Assembly (NCBI GenBank): GCA_003427395.1 | Contig: BFEA01000031.1 | Location: 2,152,308-2,187,071 of the forward strand | Direction: 5' to 3' | Source of the DNA: Chara braunii | Lineage: Eukaryota; Streptophyta; Charophyceae; Charales; Characeae | Length of the DNA stretch: 34,764 nt | Part shown: positions 1-10,578 of the stretch, piece after piece | Position numbering within the stretch: the first letter of the stretch is position 1 | How the letters are laid out: the number at the start of each line of letters is the position of its first letter | Notes under the pieces: generated by a model | What the model was told of the DNA's origin: nothing | Databases searched by the model: none | What the model saw: the letters and a program-made list of their open reading frames with translations, nothing else | Position numbers and translations under genes: made by a program

Positions 1-100
1 GTAGCTGAAAATTCAGGAATGAAAATTGTGAAGTGAGAGTTTTGGGCAGTCTGAAAATCCTGAATGGTCCTGAAGTGGTGAAAGGTCCGAAGACCATGAA

Positions 101-290
101 AGCCACCCCTTACCACTTGCGGATGCAGCCTGCCTAAACAGGTGGTTTTCAGGGTCTTCGGAGCTTTCACCACTTCAGGACTGTTCAGGATTTTCAGACC
201 TAAATGGTCCTGAAGTGGTGAAAGTTTGAAGACCCTGAAAACCACCTGTTTAGGCAGGCTGCATCCTGAAGTGGTGAAGGGTGTCCTGAA
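101..290. repeat. Foldback (long inverted repeat)
   Basis: The arms 121-181 and 208-266 are near-perfect reverse complements separated by about 26 bases, and weaker complementarity extends outward to roughly 101 and 290. The motif CCTGAAGTGGTGAA recurs in both orientations from about 70 to 300. Such structures are typical of foldback or MITE-like debris. I see no coding capacity and no clear target duplication. Confidence 0.7.
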
Positions 291-310
291 GTGGTGATGA
301 AAAATATGAC

Positions 311-338
311 TGCACGGACTGCCGCGGCTAACTAGCCG

Positions 339-420
<82 letters not shown>

Positions 421-724
421 TGCGCGTGTTGTGAAGTGCAAAACGAGAATGAAGCTTGACGCATTCGGGGCAATATTCAGTCTCGATTTGCAAAATGGAA
501 TCACGTGTTAGCGCTGAGGCGCATTCTCGTTCTCGAAAACGGAATTGCGGAGAGAGAAGAGAGAGAGAGAGAGAAAACGAGAACGAGAATGAGAATGAAT
601 CTTTGTAGCGAATGGGCCAAGATTCATTCTCGTTTTGCACTTCACAGCGAGAGAGAAAGAGAGAGAGAGAGAGGACTGGCGAGCTGCACGGATTGCCGCG
701 GCTAACTCGCCGGGTTTCTCTCTC
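311..724. repeat. Direct-repeat unit carrying (TC)n arrays
   Basis: A sequence of about 30 bases containing GCCGCGGCTAACT followed by a TC run occurs at 311-345 and again, slightly diverged, at 684-724. The TC run at 341-417 is a pure dinucleotide array; shorter GA arrays lie near 551-575 and 650-672. A 22-base word at 432-453 recurs inverted at 627-648. The start of this unit (430-463) reappears at 15528-15561, next to an adapter junction and an N gap, so the unit is multicopy in the genome. Confidence 0.7.
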
Positions 725-942
725 TCTCTCTCTTTGTTTTTCTTTTTTCTTTTTTTTTGAGAACCTAAGATTTCCTTTTCTTTTTTGTTGGGGGGGGGCT
801 TTTTTTTTTTTTTTTTTTTTTTTTTTTGGGAAACGAAAAGGTCGTGCCGGGAGCTACCGGGCGTTCTCCTGGCCGACCCCCGAAAGTCCCGATCGTTAAC
901 GCGCCGATACTTTTTTTTATTCGTGGGCGAGGTACTGGTGGT

Positions 943-1410
943 TTAATAATTTACTTCTTGCTGTATGCTTTTTTCCCTTTTAACCCACCAGTCCCCCTAA
1001 CGTCAGAAACCTCGGGGTTACCGGTACACCGTTTCACGATAGGTATGGGCAGCACAGAGTGGAAAAATGGGCGGGCCTCAAAAATGAAATTTGCAGCAAA
1101 AATCGAAAATGCACAGAATCGGCGCGGCGAATATTTTGCCGTCAAAATGCTCTTTTTTTATTTTTTCTGATAGTTTTCCTTGAAAGATCACGACCTAATC
1201 TACGGACCCTCCAATTTTCAGACAGTTTGATGAATTCCTCTGAGCACGAAAAATCGGCAAAGTTGCCGCTTGAAAATGGCGGGATTCGGCCCGCTGGTGA
1301 TGAACGGTCGCCCCCCCCCCGTACAATCCGGCCCTAACTCACAGGGGCTGAGGTTTTCGGCAACGGGGGGACTGGTTTAAACCACCACTACCTTTCTCAG
1401 TGTTGGGAAA
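943..1410. mobile_element. TTAA-flanked MITE (about 984-1376) between ends of a related family
   Basis: The stretch 984-1376 is bordered by TTAA at 980-983 and 1377-1380. Its ends are imperfect inverted repeats: both carry CCAGTCCCCC followed by a shared AAACCTC block. Immediately outside the right TTAA, at 1381, begins ACCACCACTACC plus CAGTGTTGGGAAA, which matches in inverse orientation the right end of the element at 10579-11423. A matching end, GGTACTGGTGG before TTAA, closes at 946. This suggests nested, non-autonomous TTAA-target (piggyBac-like) elements. No transposase is visible, so the superfamily is inferred only from the TTAA target and the terminal repeats. Confidence 0.5.
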
Positions 1411-1639
1411 ATGGGAATATATGTCACACCGCATTTTTAGGATGTCCCGAGGAGGCTCGGGCAAAAGAATATGTATGGGCCTTGTGGGCCCGCGTCAGAA
1501 AAGTAATACGAAAAAAAAACAAAGCAAAGGAAGGATGTGGGGAAGGCTGTGATTACGTTGTGCTCGCATAAATACTTAGAACAACGTATCCGCCCACAAA
1601 CGGGGCGAGTTTCAGGTTTAGATTTTTTGTTTTTGTTTT

Positions 1640-1965
1640 TCTTTTGATTGTTTTGTTTCAATGCCCTGCCAGTGAGGAAGGGCGCATTCCACGGGCCCTG
1701 ACACTTAGTGACAGAGGGCACACACACTAGTGTTGCTGATGATTTATCTACCTGCTATCGTGTCCTTAGGGTAGCTTCACTTCCTTTCTTTTTTCTTTTT
1801 TCTTTTTCTTTTCATTGTTCTGTTTCAATGCCCTGCCAGTGAGGCGGGGCACATTCCATGGGTCCTGACACTTAGTCAAGGAGGGCACACACACACACAC
1901 TAGTGCTCCTGATGATGTATCTACCCGCTATCCTGTCCATAGGGTAGTTTCACTTGGTTTTCTTT
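1640..1965. repeat. Diverged tandem duplication, period about 170 bp
   Basis: The block starting TTTCAATGCCCTGCCAGTGA near 1653 recurs near 1822, together with downstream words such as TGACACTTAGT, a CA run, CTGATGAT and AGGGTAG.TTCACTT. The copies are joined by a T-rich TTTCTTTTT stretch. The rest of 1411-2470 is intron-like sequence with homopolymer runs and no supportable gene. Confidence 0.7.
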
Positions 1966-2470
1966 TTTGCTTGTTCGTGGACCTGACTGTGCCGTGCCGT
2001 TGTAACGATGGTTGTTTCCTTGTTTTGCCTTTTTTTTTTTCCACTTGTTCGCGGATTTCGCCGCCTCTTTTCATTTTTGAATGCTACGGTTGGTTCTTTT
2101 CTTTTTTTGGGGGGCAAGAGTACCAAAAAAAAAGCGAAATTGGACCTTGGCTCGGCAGAACTCGGCTCGCAGTGAAAATCAGGGTCGGTAAAAACAGGCT
2201 TGGAGGTAGTGGTGGTCCTTCTTGCTTTGTCCCGCCCCCTTCTCTCTTGTTCTTGTGAAAACAAAACCACCACTGCTCTGAACGTCCATTGTTTGGAGAG
2301 CTCTGTTGCTGGATCTTCTGGGATGATCTAGTCAACGATTACGGGGTCAAATTCCCACAAGGTTAGAATGCATGGTCTCGTTCGATGAGGAAAGGAATGC
2401 GGTCGAGTGAGGAAACCAGAAGTACTTTCTTTGACACTATGTTTGCATTTTTTTCGCCTGTGTTGTCCAG

Positions 2471-2678
2471 GATTTTTTCCGAAACTTCATTACCATCATC
2501 CTGTTTGCAGTTGCGGGAACTGTGGTATCTGCTCTTGTATTCGGGCTGTTGATCTATGCGCTCTATGAGATTGGCTTTGTGAGCCATATGGATAAAAATT
2601 CACCTCTTCTGGAGGCCATGATGTTTGGCTCATTGATTTCTGCAATTGACCCAGTGGCAACCCTTTCAATTTTCCAAG
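2471..2678 (+). CDS. NHE/NHX exchanger, internal exon (first in window)
   Basis: The exon opens after a pyrimidine-rich tract ending in CAG at 2470 and closes at the GT of 2679. It encodes residues 1-69 of the visible fragment plus one base of codon 70. It contains a hydrophobic helix (about residues 7-31) and then the family motif around SLISAIDPVATLSIF (54-68). DPVAT at 60-64 is the conserved Asp-Pro segment of the transport domain. Human NHE8 and plant NHX6 have equivalent segments. There is no start codon: the exon begins in phase 0 mid-domain, so further 5' exons are expected upstream of the window. Confidence 0.9.
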
Positions 2679-4831
2679 GTAGAGTTCACTCTTCCCGCCT
2701 CCACGATGGAACCCTATGCCGATGCTCAAGCTATGTGCAGCTCAGGAGCCTCACCCTGCCTCTGTTAATGGTCATGTCATGACCTCAGTAAAACCCTTTG
2801 GGTCACTGCTTCCCACACTGTTTGGAGTGACTCTGTCTGCTGGCTGACCGGAGTCCAATGTGGTGTGCCTTGCCTCAATGTGAAAAGCTGAACAAAAATG
2901 AGCACTGCATCTTTCCACCTGCTAGCTGTAGATTGACCAGTTGTTTATGGTGCTTGGTGATTGTTTTTGGCGGTGGGTTCTGTCAGTTCCTGCTTTTACT
3001 TTTGTCTCTCTTTTCCGTTTCTTATCCAGCTGGCAGCCCCTCTGTCCGCACTGCGCTGAGCACAGTGAATGTAGGCTGATGTGGCAGGTTTCTCGGCTAG
3101 TGGATGGGGATCTGAACAGCGGTGGTCAAAGGGGTCATGACACCGGAATGGTCATTGTAAGCAAGCCGTCTCTTTTTGCACGATGCATACGGTGGTCGCA
3201 TTTAAGAACCTCAGCTTCTAAGTCGTTGGATGGGGCCCACATTAGAAGCCCAATATGCATTGAGTCAGTTGTCAGGAGGAGGAAAAAGCTGCTATGATTC
3301 TGTGCCTGGTGGTGCAGACTGTCTTTTGCTTAGTGCCTCGTTTACTGTCAGGAGAGCCACCTGATCTGGCAAACTGGAAAACTTTGGTGGTTGGAAATTG
3401 TTGCAAAATCTCTAGCGCCCATTGCACTTCGTGTCCAGCATGTCTTGCTGCACTTCGTGCCTGGAGCTGTGATGCAAGCCCCCTGGCACTTATACGAGAT
3501 GAGGTGGCTCGAAGAGCGGTCGTTTTCGGGGAAGCATACCCTGCAGCCCTTCAGCCTTGTGCACTTGGGGAAGCACGCGAATGCATGCTGGCCTTCGACT
3601 ACAAACACTTTCAACATCCATCACTCCTGTGCAAACTGGATTGAAAGTAAATCACGACTGATAGGAAACCTGGGAACCAAACTCGTATTGGAGTATCACA
3701 ACAGCATACGTTATGAAAACGAGAAAAAAATTGTCCACTTGAAACTGTGCTGACCATCCCCCGAGAAACTAAGTGAAAACACCACAGTAAAGTGCCATAC
3801 TGGCTTCTCTTTCCTTTCAGGTTCTAAAAATAGCCCTGCTGCTTCTTCCTGTCATTCAAACCTCATGAATGCGGGAGTAGTCGAAAAGCTTGCTACTACC
3901 TCGCTATGTTTGTTCAATCGATTCTACCAAAGCAATGGCCTATGAGGTCCTACACGGCTGAGAGTTCTAGGTGTCCAGGTCCTATGTGTCTAGGGACAGC
4001 TAAAAGTGCCTGTACTCCCCCCACGTTTGAGATCTTGAATTCGTGATAACAAAGCGCCGCGTATACACTGAGCTTCGCCCTTCACTGACCATTTTGTGTT
4101 TTTCCAATTTCGTACTTTGCGCAATGCTTTACGAGGCCCAGTAGAAGAGGGCAATTCATAGATAGCATCCACAATCACATCTGGCCAGCAGCAAACTTGG
4201 AAAACAGCAGGAGTAGAAAAAACCCACAGTTACCTCGTAATTGGGGTAGGTGTCGGGTTCGAATCCTGCCTGAGCCCAATAGCCTGGCTGTGCATGGTGT
4301 TAGAGCAATGATGGGAAAACTGTGTGCTGCGTTGCTGTTGAAGGGGTGAACTGTGCCCCTGAGCTTTGTTATGTAAAGGGGCATTGGGAGGGGTAGTCTG
4401 GGGCAGTATATGGCTAATGTATGCGTGGGAGGTTGAAGTTGCAGTTGATTATCTACTTAGTTGGCTGAGTATACTTTCCGAGTCTGGAAAGTCCCAGCCT
4501 GCAGCGCACTCGGAGAAAATTCAGGAAGTACATAAATTTGGGATGATTCCAAGAGTCGGTCACCTTCTCCAGCTATGCTTGAAGGAGGGGTGGGAGAGGC
4601 ATCCAAGGATTTCTTCTTCTGCTTCTTTTTTTTTAATTTTAAAATTTTAACGTTTTGATTGCAATGAGAAAGGAAAAGTGTCAAGGTTGAGGGGGTAAAG
4701 GAGGGTTGGGGGGCGAAGAGACATTCATTCTCTCCCAAGTTACTTCCATCTGTACCCTTTGACTTCGCTGAACTAAACGGTCCTTACTGAGCAATTGCTA
4801 AATTTTCGCTTTGGTTTTGTGATGTTCCCAG
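2679..4831 (+). other. Intron 1 of the exchanger gene
   Basis: This intron of 2153 bp starts GTAGAG and ends CCCAG. I find no convincing coding frame, tRNA or TE core. A GGTTCGAATCC word at 4255-4265 resembles a Pol III B box, but no matching A box was found. The rest is unremarkable. Confidence 0.7.
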
Positions 4832-4920
4832 ATGTGTCGGCTCCGAGTTTGCTGTACAACATCGTATTTGGAGAGAGCGTTCTGAATGATGCGAGTGCCA
4901 TTGTCTTGTTCCGCACATTT
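4832..4920 (+). CDS. NHE/NHX exchanger, exon with FGESVLNDA motif
   Basis: The acceptor is TTCCCAG ending at 4831 and the donor is GTAAGT at 4921. The first two bases complete an Asp codon with the last base of the previous exon. The exon encodes residues 70-99. It contains FGESVLNDA (82-90), the best conserved signature of the antiporter family; its Asn-Asp pair lies in the ion-translocating core. The exon ends in phase 0. Upstream, intron 1 (2679-4831) shows no other gene. Confidence 0.9.
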
Positions 4921-5619
4921 GTAAGTGGAGGAATCGCCATTCTCTCCTTGCCCCCCTGTTTCCCTAAGTCTGCTGTTCCTGATATGCCTCTTCGCATAAC
5001 CTCTCACTTCAGAACATCACCCTATGTCATAGCCTGTGTCATACTCTGCAAATTTAGTTCTCACTGCTACTTGAAGGGGGCATCGGAGTGGCATTGTGCA
5101 AGAGGTCATGGCCCCCTCCTTTGTTCAACTTGTCCCATGCTCCTTTATGAAGCGGGCAAGCAGCTGCCTCTTCGTTGTGCGAATTGGTGCTTGTGTTGCT
5201 TTCATACAGTGCACCTGTGAAGCCCTGCTATGGTATGGCCTGAGACTTTTAACCAGGTAATCGAGTTGGTGTCCGTGAATGTGCAATGTGGCTGCTCCTG
5301 TAGTGAAATTTTGGCCCAATAGTGATTAGTTCTCCATTGGAATGTATTTGATCCACACATCGGTGCAAACGGCCATGTACTTTATCAGAATGCACCCGTT
5401 ATTAGCCATAAGCATTTGAGAAAATAGGGTTCCCTCAATAGATATTATATGAGGTCTGTGAGCTTTGTGAGTTCTTGTGGAGCCACCGTCTTACCCTGAA
5501 AACAAGCTACATTTTATGTAGTGAATTTTGGGTAGTAGCATTTGCGAAATTCAAATTTGAGACAATGCCAAACATCGTTACCCAAGTTCAGGAGTGAAGA
5601 TGGAAGGAAAGTAGTAGCG

Positions 5620-5634
5620 GTGGTGGTGGTGGTG

Positions 5635-5674
<40 letters not shown>

Positions 5675-5709
5675 CAGAAGAAGAAGAAAAGAAGAAGAAG
5701 AAGAAGAAC
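5620..5709 (+). repeat. Compound trinucleotide microsatellite
   Basis: A GGT run, then an AGT run, then a GAA/AGA run follow one another without interruption. The derived homopolymeric peptides in every frame are artefacts of the repeat. Confidence 0.95.
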
Positions 5710-5909
5710 AGCAGGATCCCTCCTCTTGCAGACATCATCTCAAGAAAATTATAGCCTCCATTGCTTAATTAATAAACGCTCCACTTGGTATGGCTGCTAG
5801 ACATGGTGCAACATCCATAGCTAGCGGGTCTTCTATGGACAATGCATCTAGTATCATGCCTCTCCTCCCCATTACCACCTTGGTTACCCTGATGTCCATG
5901 TCCAACCGT

Positions 5910-5976
5910 GTTGCATACCGTATAGGTGCAGACCAGAACAAGAACCGACCTTTCAATACAAAGTATAAGATAGCAC
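5910..5976. repeat. 67-bp inverted copy shared with 16488-16554
   Basis: These 67 bases are the reverse complement of 16488-16554 with one mismatch that I can see. The second copy starts exactly at the right edge of the N gap. Either both belong to a multicopy repeat, or the scaffold joins the same locus twice in opposite orientation. Confidence 0.85.
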
Positions 5977-6273
5977 AGCGGAAGACTTAGATACCAGTGA
6001 TCCGAACAATCAATGTTGTAATGCAGCCCTGAACATACATCATCATCATCGTTTCATAGTGTGAATGGGTCTGGCGCTTCNCACAGGAAGACAGCGCCAG
6101 CCCAGAACATGCACAGACGAGGAGGAAGGGGATAGACGAAGAGGAGGGGGAAGATGGGAATGTCGTCAACACCAAGTCTTCGTCACAAGCCCAAATAGTC
6201 CCTCGTCGAACTGTCTGAATCCCAAATGTCAAGTCTGGATCCAATGTCGTCAAGTCTGACATCAGGTGTGTAT

Positions 6274-6311
6274 CTGTCTCTTATACACATCTAGATGTGT
6301 ATAAGAGACAG
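6274..6311. other. Nextera mate-pair junction adapter (Tn5 mosaic ends), artefact
   Basis: The 19-bp Tn5 mosaic end CTGTCTCTTATACACATCT is followed at once by its reverse complement, giving a perfect 38-bp palindrome. This is the circularisation junction of Nextera mate-pair libraries and is not expected in a native genome. Bases on its two sides derive from the two ends of one long DNA fragment, so sequence to the left and right need not be adjacent in the organism. Confidence 0.97.
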
Positions 6312-6742
6312 GTACTAACCTGTGAAGTTGGCGCCTTGATGCAGGTACCACGAAGATGGAGCTGGAGCGATGGCGCCACAGGTAAGTAACACTGGCCTCC
6401 ACCAGTCTCTCTCCCACTCTACGAGCTACTACCTACCAGCGCCCAGCGCTGAATACTACAGCTACAGCTATGGCGCCCAGCGCCGAAGACTACAGCTAGC
6501 GCTACCACTACTGCCTAGCGCTGAAGACTACTGCAGCGCTCCTCCTGAGTGCTGCGGCCCAATCCTGAAGACTCCTTCTGCCTACTGACTACCTACCCGT
6601 GAAGTGCATGGGAACCTCCTATGTACTACGGGTGTGCCTCTTGAGGCTGCCGAAGGGAGGCAGGGGCTGCAGCTGCAGCTCCTGCTCGAGTACGTGAGGA
6701 ACAGGCTATTTTGGGCCTGTTCCGCATCCCTGTTTCCGTGCC

Positions 6743-6979
6743 TGAGTCTTAGGAGCAGGTCGAAACAATGAGGGCCTGAAAATGGCCCTCCGTTTCAGGC
6801 TGAAAACTCTGGGTCTGAAAAGACCCAGAAATAGGCTGAAACGAGGTAGGGCCTGCAGGCCCTCGTTTTTCAGCATCCAGGCTGAAATGAACGGGGCCTG
6901 TAAGCCCTAAGTTTTAGGCTTTTAGGCTGAATGTCCGGGACGGGCCCTGTAGGGCCCGTGTGGCTACGCAGTATGCCAC
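6743..6979. repeat. Left copy of about 240-bp inverted repeat
   Basis: This copy is GC-rich, with recurrent AGGCTGAAA and GGGCCTG words. Its reverse complement lies at 15234-15487, sharing ends such as TGTGGCATACTGCGTAGCC. The pair could be the terminal repeats of one large element, or two copies of a dispersed repeat. The right copy is cut by the adapter, so the outer boundary is unknown. Confidence 0.8.
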
Positions 6980-7423
6980 AAACTGGCACCGCAGCAGGGG
7001 CATCCTCGATGCAGCGCCAGCTTGTTTAATAGAGATGTAGGTCCGCCTCGGCCAAAGGTCAGTCTCCTTCGCGGTTCTCACCTCTTTACTCCTTCCTCAA
7101 GTCAACCTCCATTCACTTTCACAGCCCATCTGTAAGGTCTTCTCCCTCTATCTGCGTAGCCTAGGGCTCCTCCCACCTTCCGCTAGTAGTCATTATGTCC
7201 TCTTCCTTGCATTCATCTCCTCCTCCACCCTCCAAGTGCTCTGTCTCGCTCTCCCTCTTGATGGAACAGCAGCATCATCGCTATGTGAATGTGGACTACT
7301 CGTTGCACTGAATGATATACTACTGTCTGGCGTCCATTGCGTATCAGTAGATTCAGTACTTGTTCTTCTGGTCGACCCTGCAAGGAATCGAACCAGCGAG
7401 GTCAGGCTCAACAGCTGCATGCC

Positions 7424-8083
7424 TCAACCACTGCAAAGTGGAACCATACCGGTAGTGATATCAACCCCACCCCTGCATGGCAGCAGCATGCATACACATT
7501 CTACATAAGGCATCGCTTGAGACCCTCCTACAGAGTCTGTGGCTGACCGCTTGGCCGACTTAGGACAAGCCCACCAGAGGTCGTGCATTGTCTCAGAAAC
7601 CCAGTTACACCTGGCGCATGCTTCCTTGACTGACATACCTCGTCAGTCATTTTGCCATAGGGACCGCCTGATGTGATTGAAACCAAAGCAATGAGGCCAG
7701 TTTCTGAGAGGGAAGTGTTGAGAGTTGGGACCACAACTTCTCCATTTCCTTCTCCGTTGGAGGGGAAATGTGGGGAATTTTTGCTTGCCAGCGGCTGCAT
7801 ACCTCTGTTGCAACTTTTCTTCCCTTTAATCTGTTCCTCCTTTGCACCCCTTTTGACATGTTGCACAGGTCCCATATTACTTCCCCTTCCAACTTCCAGC
7901 CCCATTTAGTTTGGTCAATTCCAAGTTCCGTTATGCTTCTTCCTCCTGCCTGAAGCTCATATTGTACTCTCCCTTCCTCTTTCTCTTTAGTGCACACCTT
8001 CAGTTCTGAGAGTCCAGTTGTGCTGTACCTGGTGGTTGTCTCCACCGGCAGACCTGCAAATTTCCTCTGAAAGACCGTCATTA
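7424..8083 (-). pseudogene. LINE ORF2, C-terminal region with zinc-knuckle-like motif
   Basis: This part continues the LINE of 8603-12758 on the far side of the nested element. The frame from 8081 to 7647 is open. A different frame then carries CARCNWVSETMHDLWWACP at about 7618-7562, which matches the zf-RVT type motif (CxxC, H, C with WW before the last Cys) found after the RT of plant L1-like LINEs. The frame change and later stops show decay. No poly-A tail (T-run on this strand) is seen at the expected 3' end near 7190-7420. Confidence 0.65.
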
Positions 8084-8594
8084 CTAGGGAGATATCCCGG
8101 GCGCCCGGGTCCCGATGTCACGCCCGGATTGGCGACCGGGTGACCGGCCGGGCATGACCCCCGGGCATGGCCCCAGGCAGCCTCAGCGCAAAAAAAAAAA
8201 AAAAAAAAAAAAAATTCAAATCCAAAAAAATGTGAAAAAAAAAATGTTGTGTAGAATTGCAATACAAACAACTTTTGGCTGAGGGTCACATCAGAATTCC
8301 TCACAGAACTAAAGATAAAAAAGAAAATAACCATATCACACTAAGGCACCCCCCTGTAAACCCCTTTAGCCCCTCTAAAATTCATTTACACTCCCCTTTC
8401 CCCCCCTTGACAGCCAACACTCAAAAAAAGAAAAGAGCCCGGATTTGGGCTCCTCTCGGAGAGCGCGGAAAAACCCATCCGCCTTTTTTTTTTTTTTTTT
8501 GCCATGACCAGGTCACCCGGGCGTCAGACCCCCCCGGGCGTCATGCCCGGGTGACCGGCCGGTCCAGACCGGCCGGTCATGAGAATCTTCCTAG
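8084..8594. mobile_element. hAT-like non-autonomous element inside the LINE
   Basis: An element of 511 bp is flanked by a perfect 8-bp direct repeat, CGTCATTA, at 8076-8083 and 8595-8602. Its ends are inverted, CTAGGGAGAT on the left and CTAGGAAGAT as the reverse complement of the right. An 8-bp target duplication with short ends of this kind is characteristic of hAT elements. Subterminal regions are very GC-rich and mutually complementary (CCCGGG and GACCGGCCGG words). The interior is AT-rich with an A run at 8190-8213 and a T run near 8485-8501. There is no transposase. If one target copy and the element are ignored, the LINE frame reads straight across the site. Confidence 0.85.
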
Positions 8595-8602
8595 CGTCAT
8601 TA

Positions 8603-9681
8603 TGCATTTGCCTCGTGGCTCTTCTTCCCACCTGTCCAGCCTGTGTAGCCGGAGGAAGTTTTGCTCATTTTCTTCAGATTTAAACCAGGTACCCGGTGGA
8701 GGGATGTACTCAGGTCCCAGTCTTCCATTCGGCTGGATTGGCGTCGATCAGGGCTCTCATTCTCTCTTCTTGCATCTGCAGCTGACCGAGGCTTTCTTTT
8801 AATTTTGCAGGTGATTTCCACTGCCCTTGTGGCTCCTCCCACAAGTCACTGACTCGAGAAACCCCTCCTTGTGTCCATTTCATCCGAAAGGAGCCTGGCT
8901 TGGGGGCTGCTGCAAAAGGACAACCCTCCTGCGGCAGTATGTGTGGGTTTTCAAACAAATGCTGACACAGTACCTCAGCACGCGAGGTAGGTTCTGCCAC
9001 TTCGCTCGGCTTGCACTTCTGCCAGGCTGTCACGATGCTTCTCCAGACTGGGGATTTGATTCTCTTGTTGAGAAATGCTTGAATCATAATTGCCACCCAG
9101 ACATCCGAAGCTTGTGTCAGGCTCCACTGTTCGCAGAGGATCTCTTCTGCTGAAAAGCACCAGTCTGACTCCTCTTCCATCAAAGCCACTCTCACTACCC
9201 ATTTGGACAGAAGAGTTAAAATTTGCAATTCTGGATCTAGCAGTTCGAGTCCCCCTTCTTCAGACCCAGGCTTCCAAATGAATCTCCTGGCTGCTGACTT
9301 AACCCCTTTCAGCAGGCCTTTCTCCATTCTCCTCATCCTAGCCACATACCACAGAATAGAGAAAGCTGAAATCATTACCGCCAGAACCCTGCCCATCAGA
9401 GAAAGATGTTTGGCCTTTCCCCATTTTCTGATCCTTCCACTGACTTTCTCCAGCAAGACTGTGCTTTGTGATGCCATGCAGTCCTCCAGAGCAACCTGTA
9501 CTCCAAGATAACTCTCTCCTGCCCCAGCTGGAACCCTCTTCATGCCGTATTCTGCTTGCAGTGAGTAATTGCTCAGGGGGATATAAATTGACTTACTCCA
9601 ATTGACGGCAGCTTCCGACAGTTCTGCATAGCGAGCCAGACACTTCTTCAGAGTTTCTAAGGATAGGGGGGTGTTTGCCAC
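8603..9681 (-). pseudogene. LINE ORF2, post-RT connection/thumb region
   Basis: A long open frame (9681 to 8710) has features of the region after the RT in plant L1-like LINEs: YLGVQVALED, then IRKWGKAKHLSLMGRVLAV, an aromatic-rich helix ending RRFIW, and later DLWEEPQGQWKSPAKLKE. A frameshift near 8712 moves the reading into another frame that continues to the nested element boundary at 8603. The protein is encoded antisense to the host gene. Confidence 0.85.
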
Positions 9682-9699
9682 GATAGCAAGAAGATCCTC

Positions 9700-10574
9700 T
9701 GCCAGTGCTTTTACCTGGCATTCCTTTCCTGACCTCAGTCTCAGACCTTCCCACTAAGGGTGTTTGCGGATATCGTTGAGAATCACTTCCATTTGTACCA
9801 GTGCTTTTACCTGGTATTCCTTCCCTGACCTCAGTTTCAGAGCTTCCAACAAAGGGTGTTTGCGGATATCGTTGAGAATCACTTCCATTTGTAATGTAAC
9901 ACAAACAGCACGGGGGCGACAAACTGCACGGGGGCGAGGGGACAACCCTGCCTCAGGGAGCTCGTTAGACGAAACTCTTCGGAATGGTGGCTGTTTGTTT
10001 ACCTGAACTACTGCCATAGCAAAAAATAACAGCGCCTTTACTGAACTACAGAAGTTCTCACCAAAGTTTATCTATCTCAGTGTTGTTAAAACAAAGGACC
10101 AATTTACCCTAACGTAAGCCTTCTCGAAGTCTAGAATAAGTACTGCGACATCTAAATTTTGCTCTTCAACCGCCTCAAGCACGTCAATTGCAGTAGCTAG
10201 GTTCTCGAAATTTGAGCGACCTCTGACGAACGCACCTTGGACTAATCCCACCGACGAGGGCAGGAATGGAGCAAGTCCGTTTGCAAGAATAATTGCCCGT
10301 AATTTATAAGAGAAGTTTAATAACGATATCGGTTTCCTATTCCTGATCTCGTCCCGATTGCCTTACTTGTACAGTAGGGTAATCACACCCCTTGTCATTG
10401 ATTCTCCCAATATGCTGCCCTCTGGAATTGCATTGAATACCTCCACTAAGTCCTGGACCAAAATGCCCAGCAGGCTGAGTAAGATTCCCGGGGGAGGCGA
10501 TCATCCCCAGGGGCCTTGCCTTTGGCAGTTGATTGCTGCATTCACGTCAGTTCCTCTGCAGTGATCGGTTCCTC
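9700..10574 (-). pseudogene. LINE ORF2, reverse transcriptase domain (degenerate)
   Basis: Reading antisense, blocks typical of LINE reverse transcriptases occur in order: KGKAPGDDRLP (about 10510-10475), GVITLLYK followed by a stop and GNRDEIRN, KPISLLNFSYK, QGAFVRGRS, and ILDFEKAYVRVNW (about 10125). The usual FxKAYDxV Asp is replaced by Val. The YADD box position reads LAEDLL near 9700. With in-frame stops and an internal duplication, the polymerase is certainly inactive. The domain is cut from its N-terminal linker by the TTAA-flanked element at 10579-11423. Confidence 0.85.
9702..9893 (-). repeat. 96-bp tandem duplication inside the LINE RT region
   Basis: Positions 9702-9797 are repeated at 9798-9893 with few changes. 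The period is 96, exactly 32 codons, so the duplication keeps the frame and repeats the peptide MEVILNDIRKHP. It lies just N-terminal of the position where the RT active-site box should be. Confidence 0.9.
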
Positions 10575-10578
10575 TTAA

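Noticed and set aside
332-705. Arg/Glu and Ser/Leu repeat proteins
   Set aside because: Translations of the (TC)n and (GA)n arrays.
4230-4360. tRNA-derived SINE
   Set aside because: There is a B-box-like GGTTCGAATCC, but no A box at the right distance, no 3' tail and no target duplication.
6274-6311. Bacterial Tn5 transposon end as natural horizontal transfer
   Set aside because: Two mosaic ends fused back to back with no transposon body is a library artefact, and it occurs twice in the same form.
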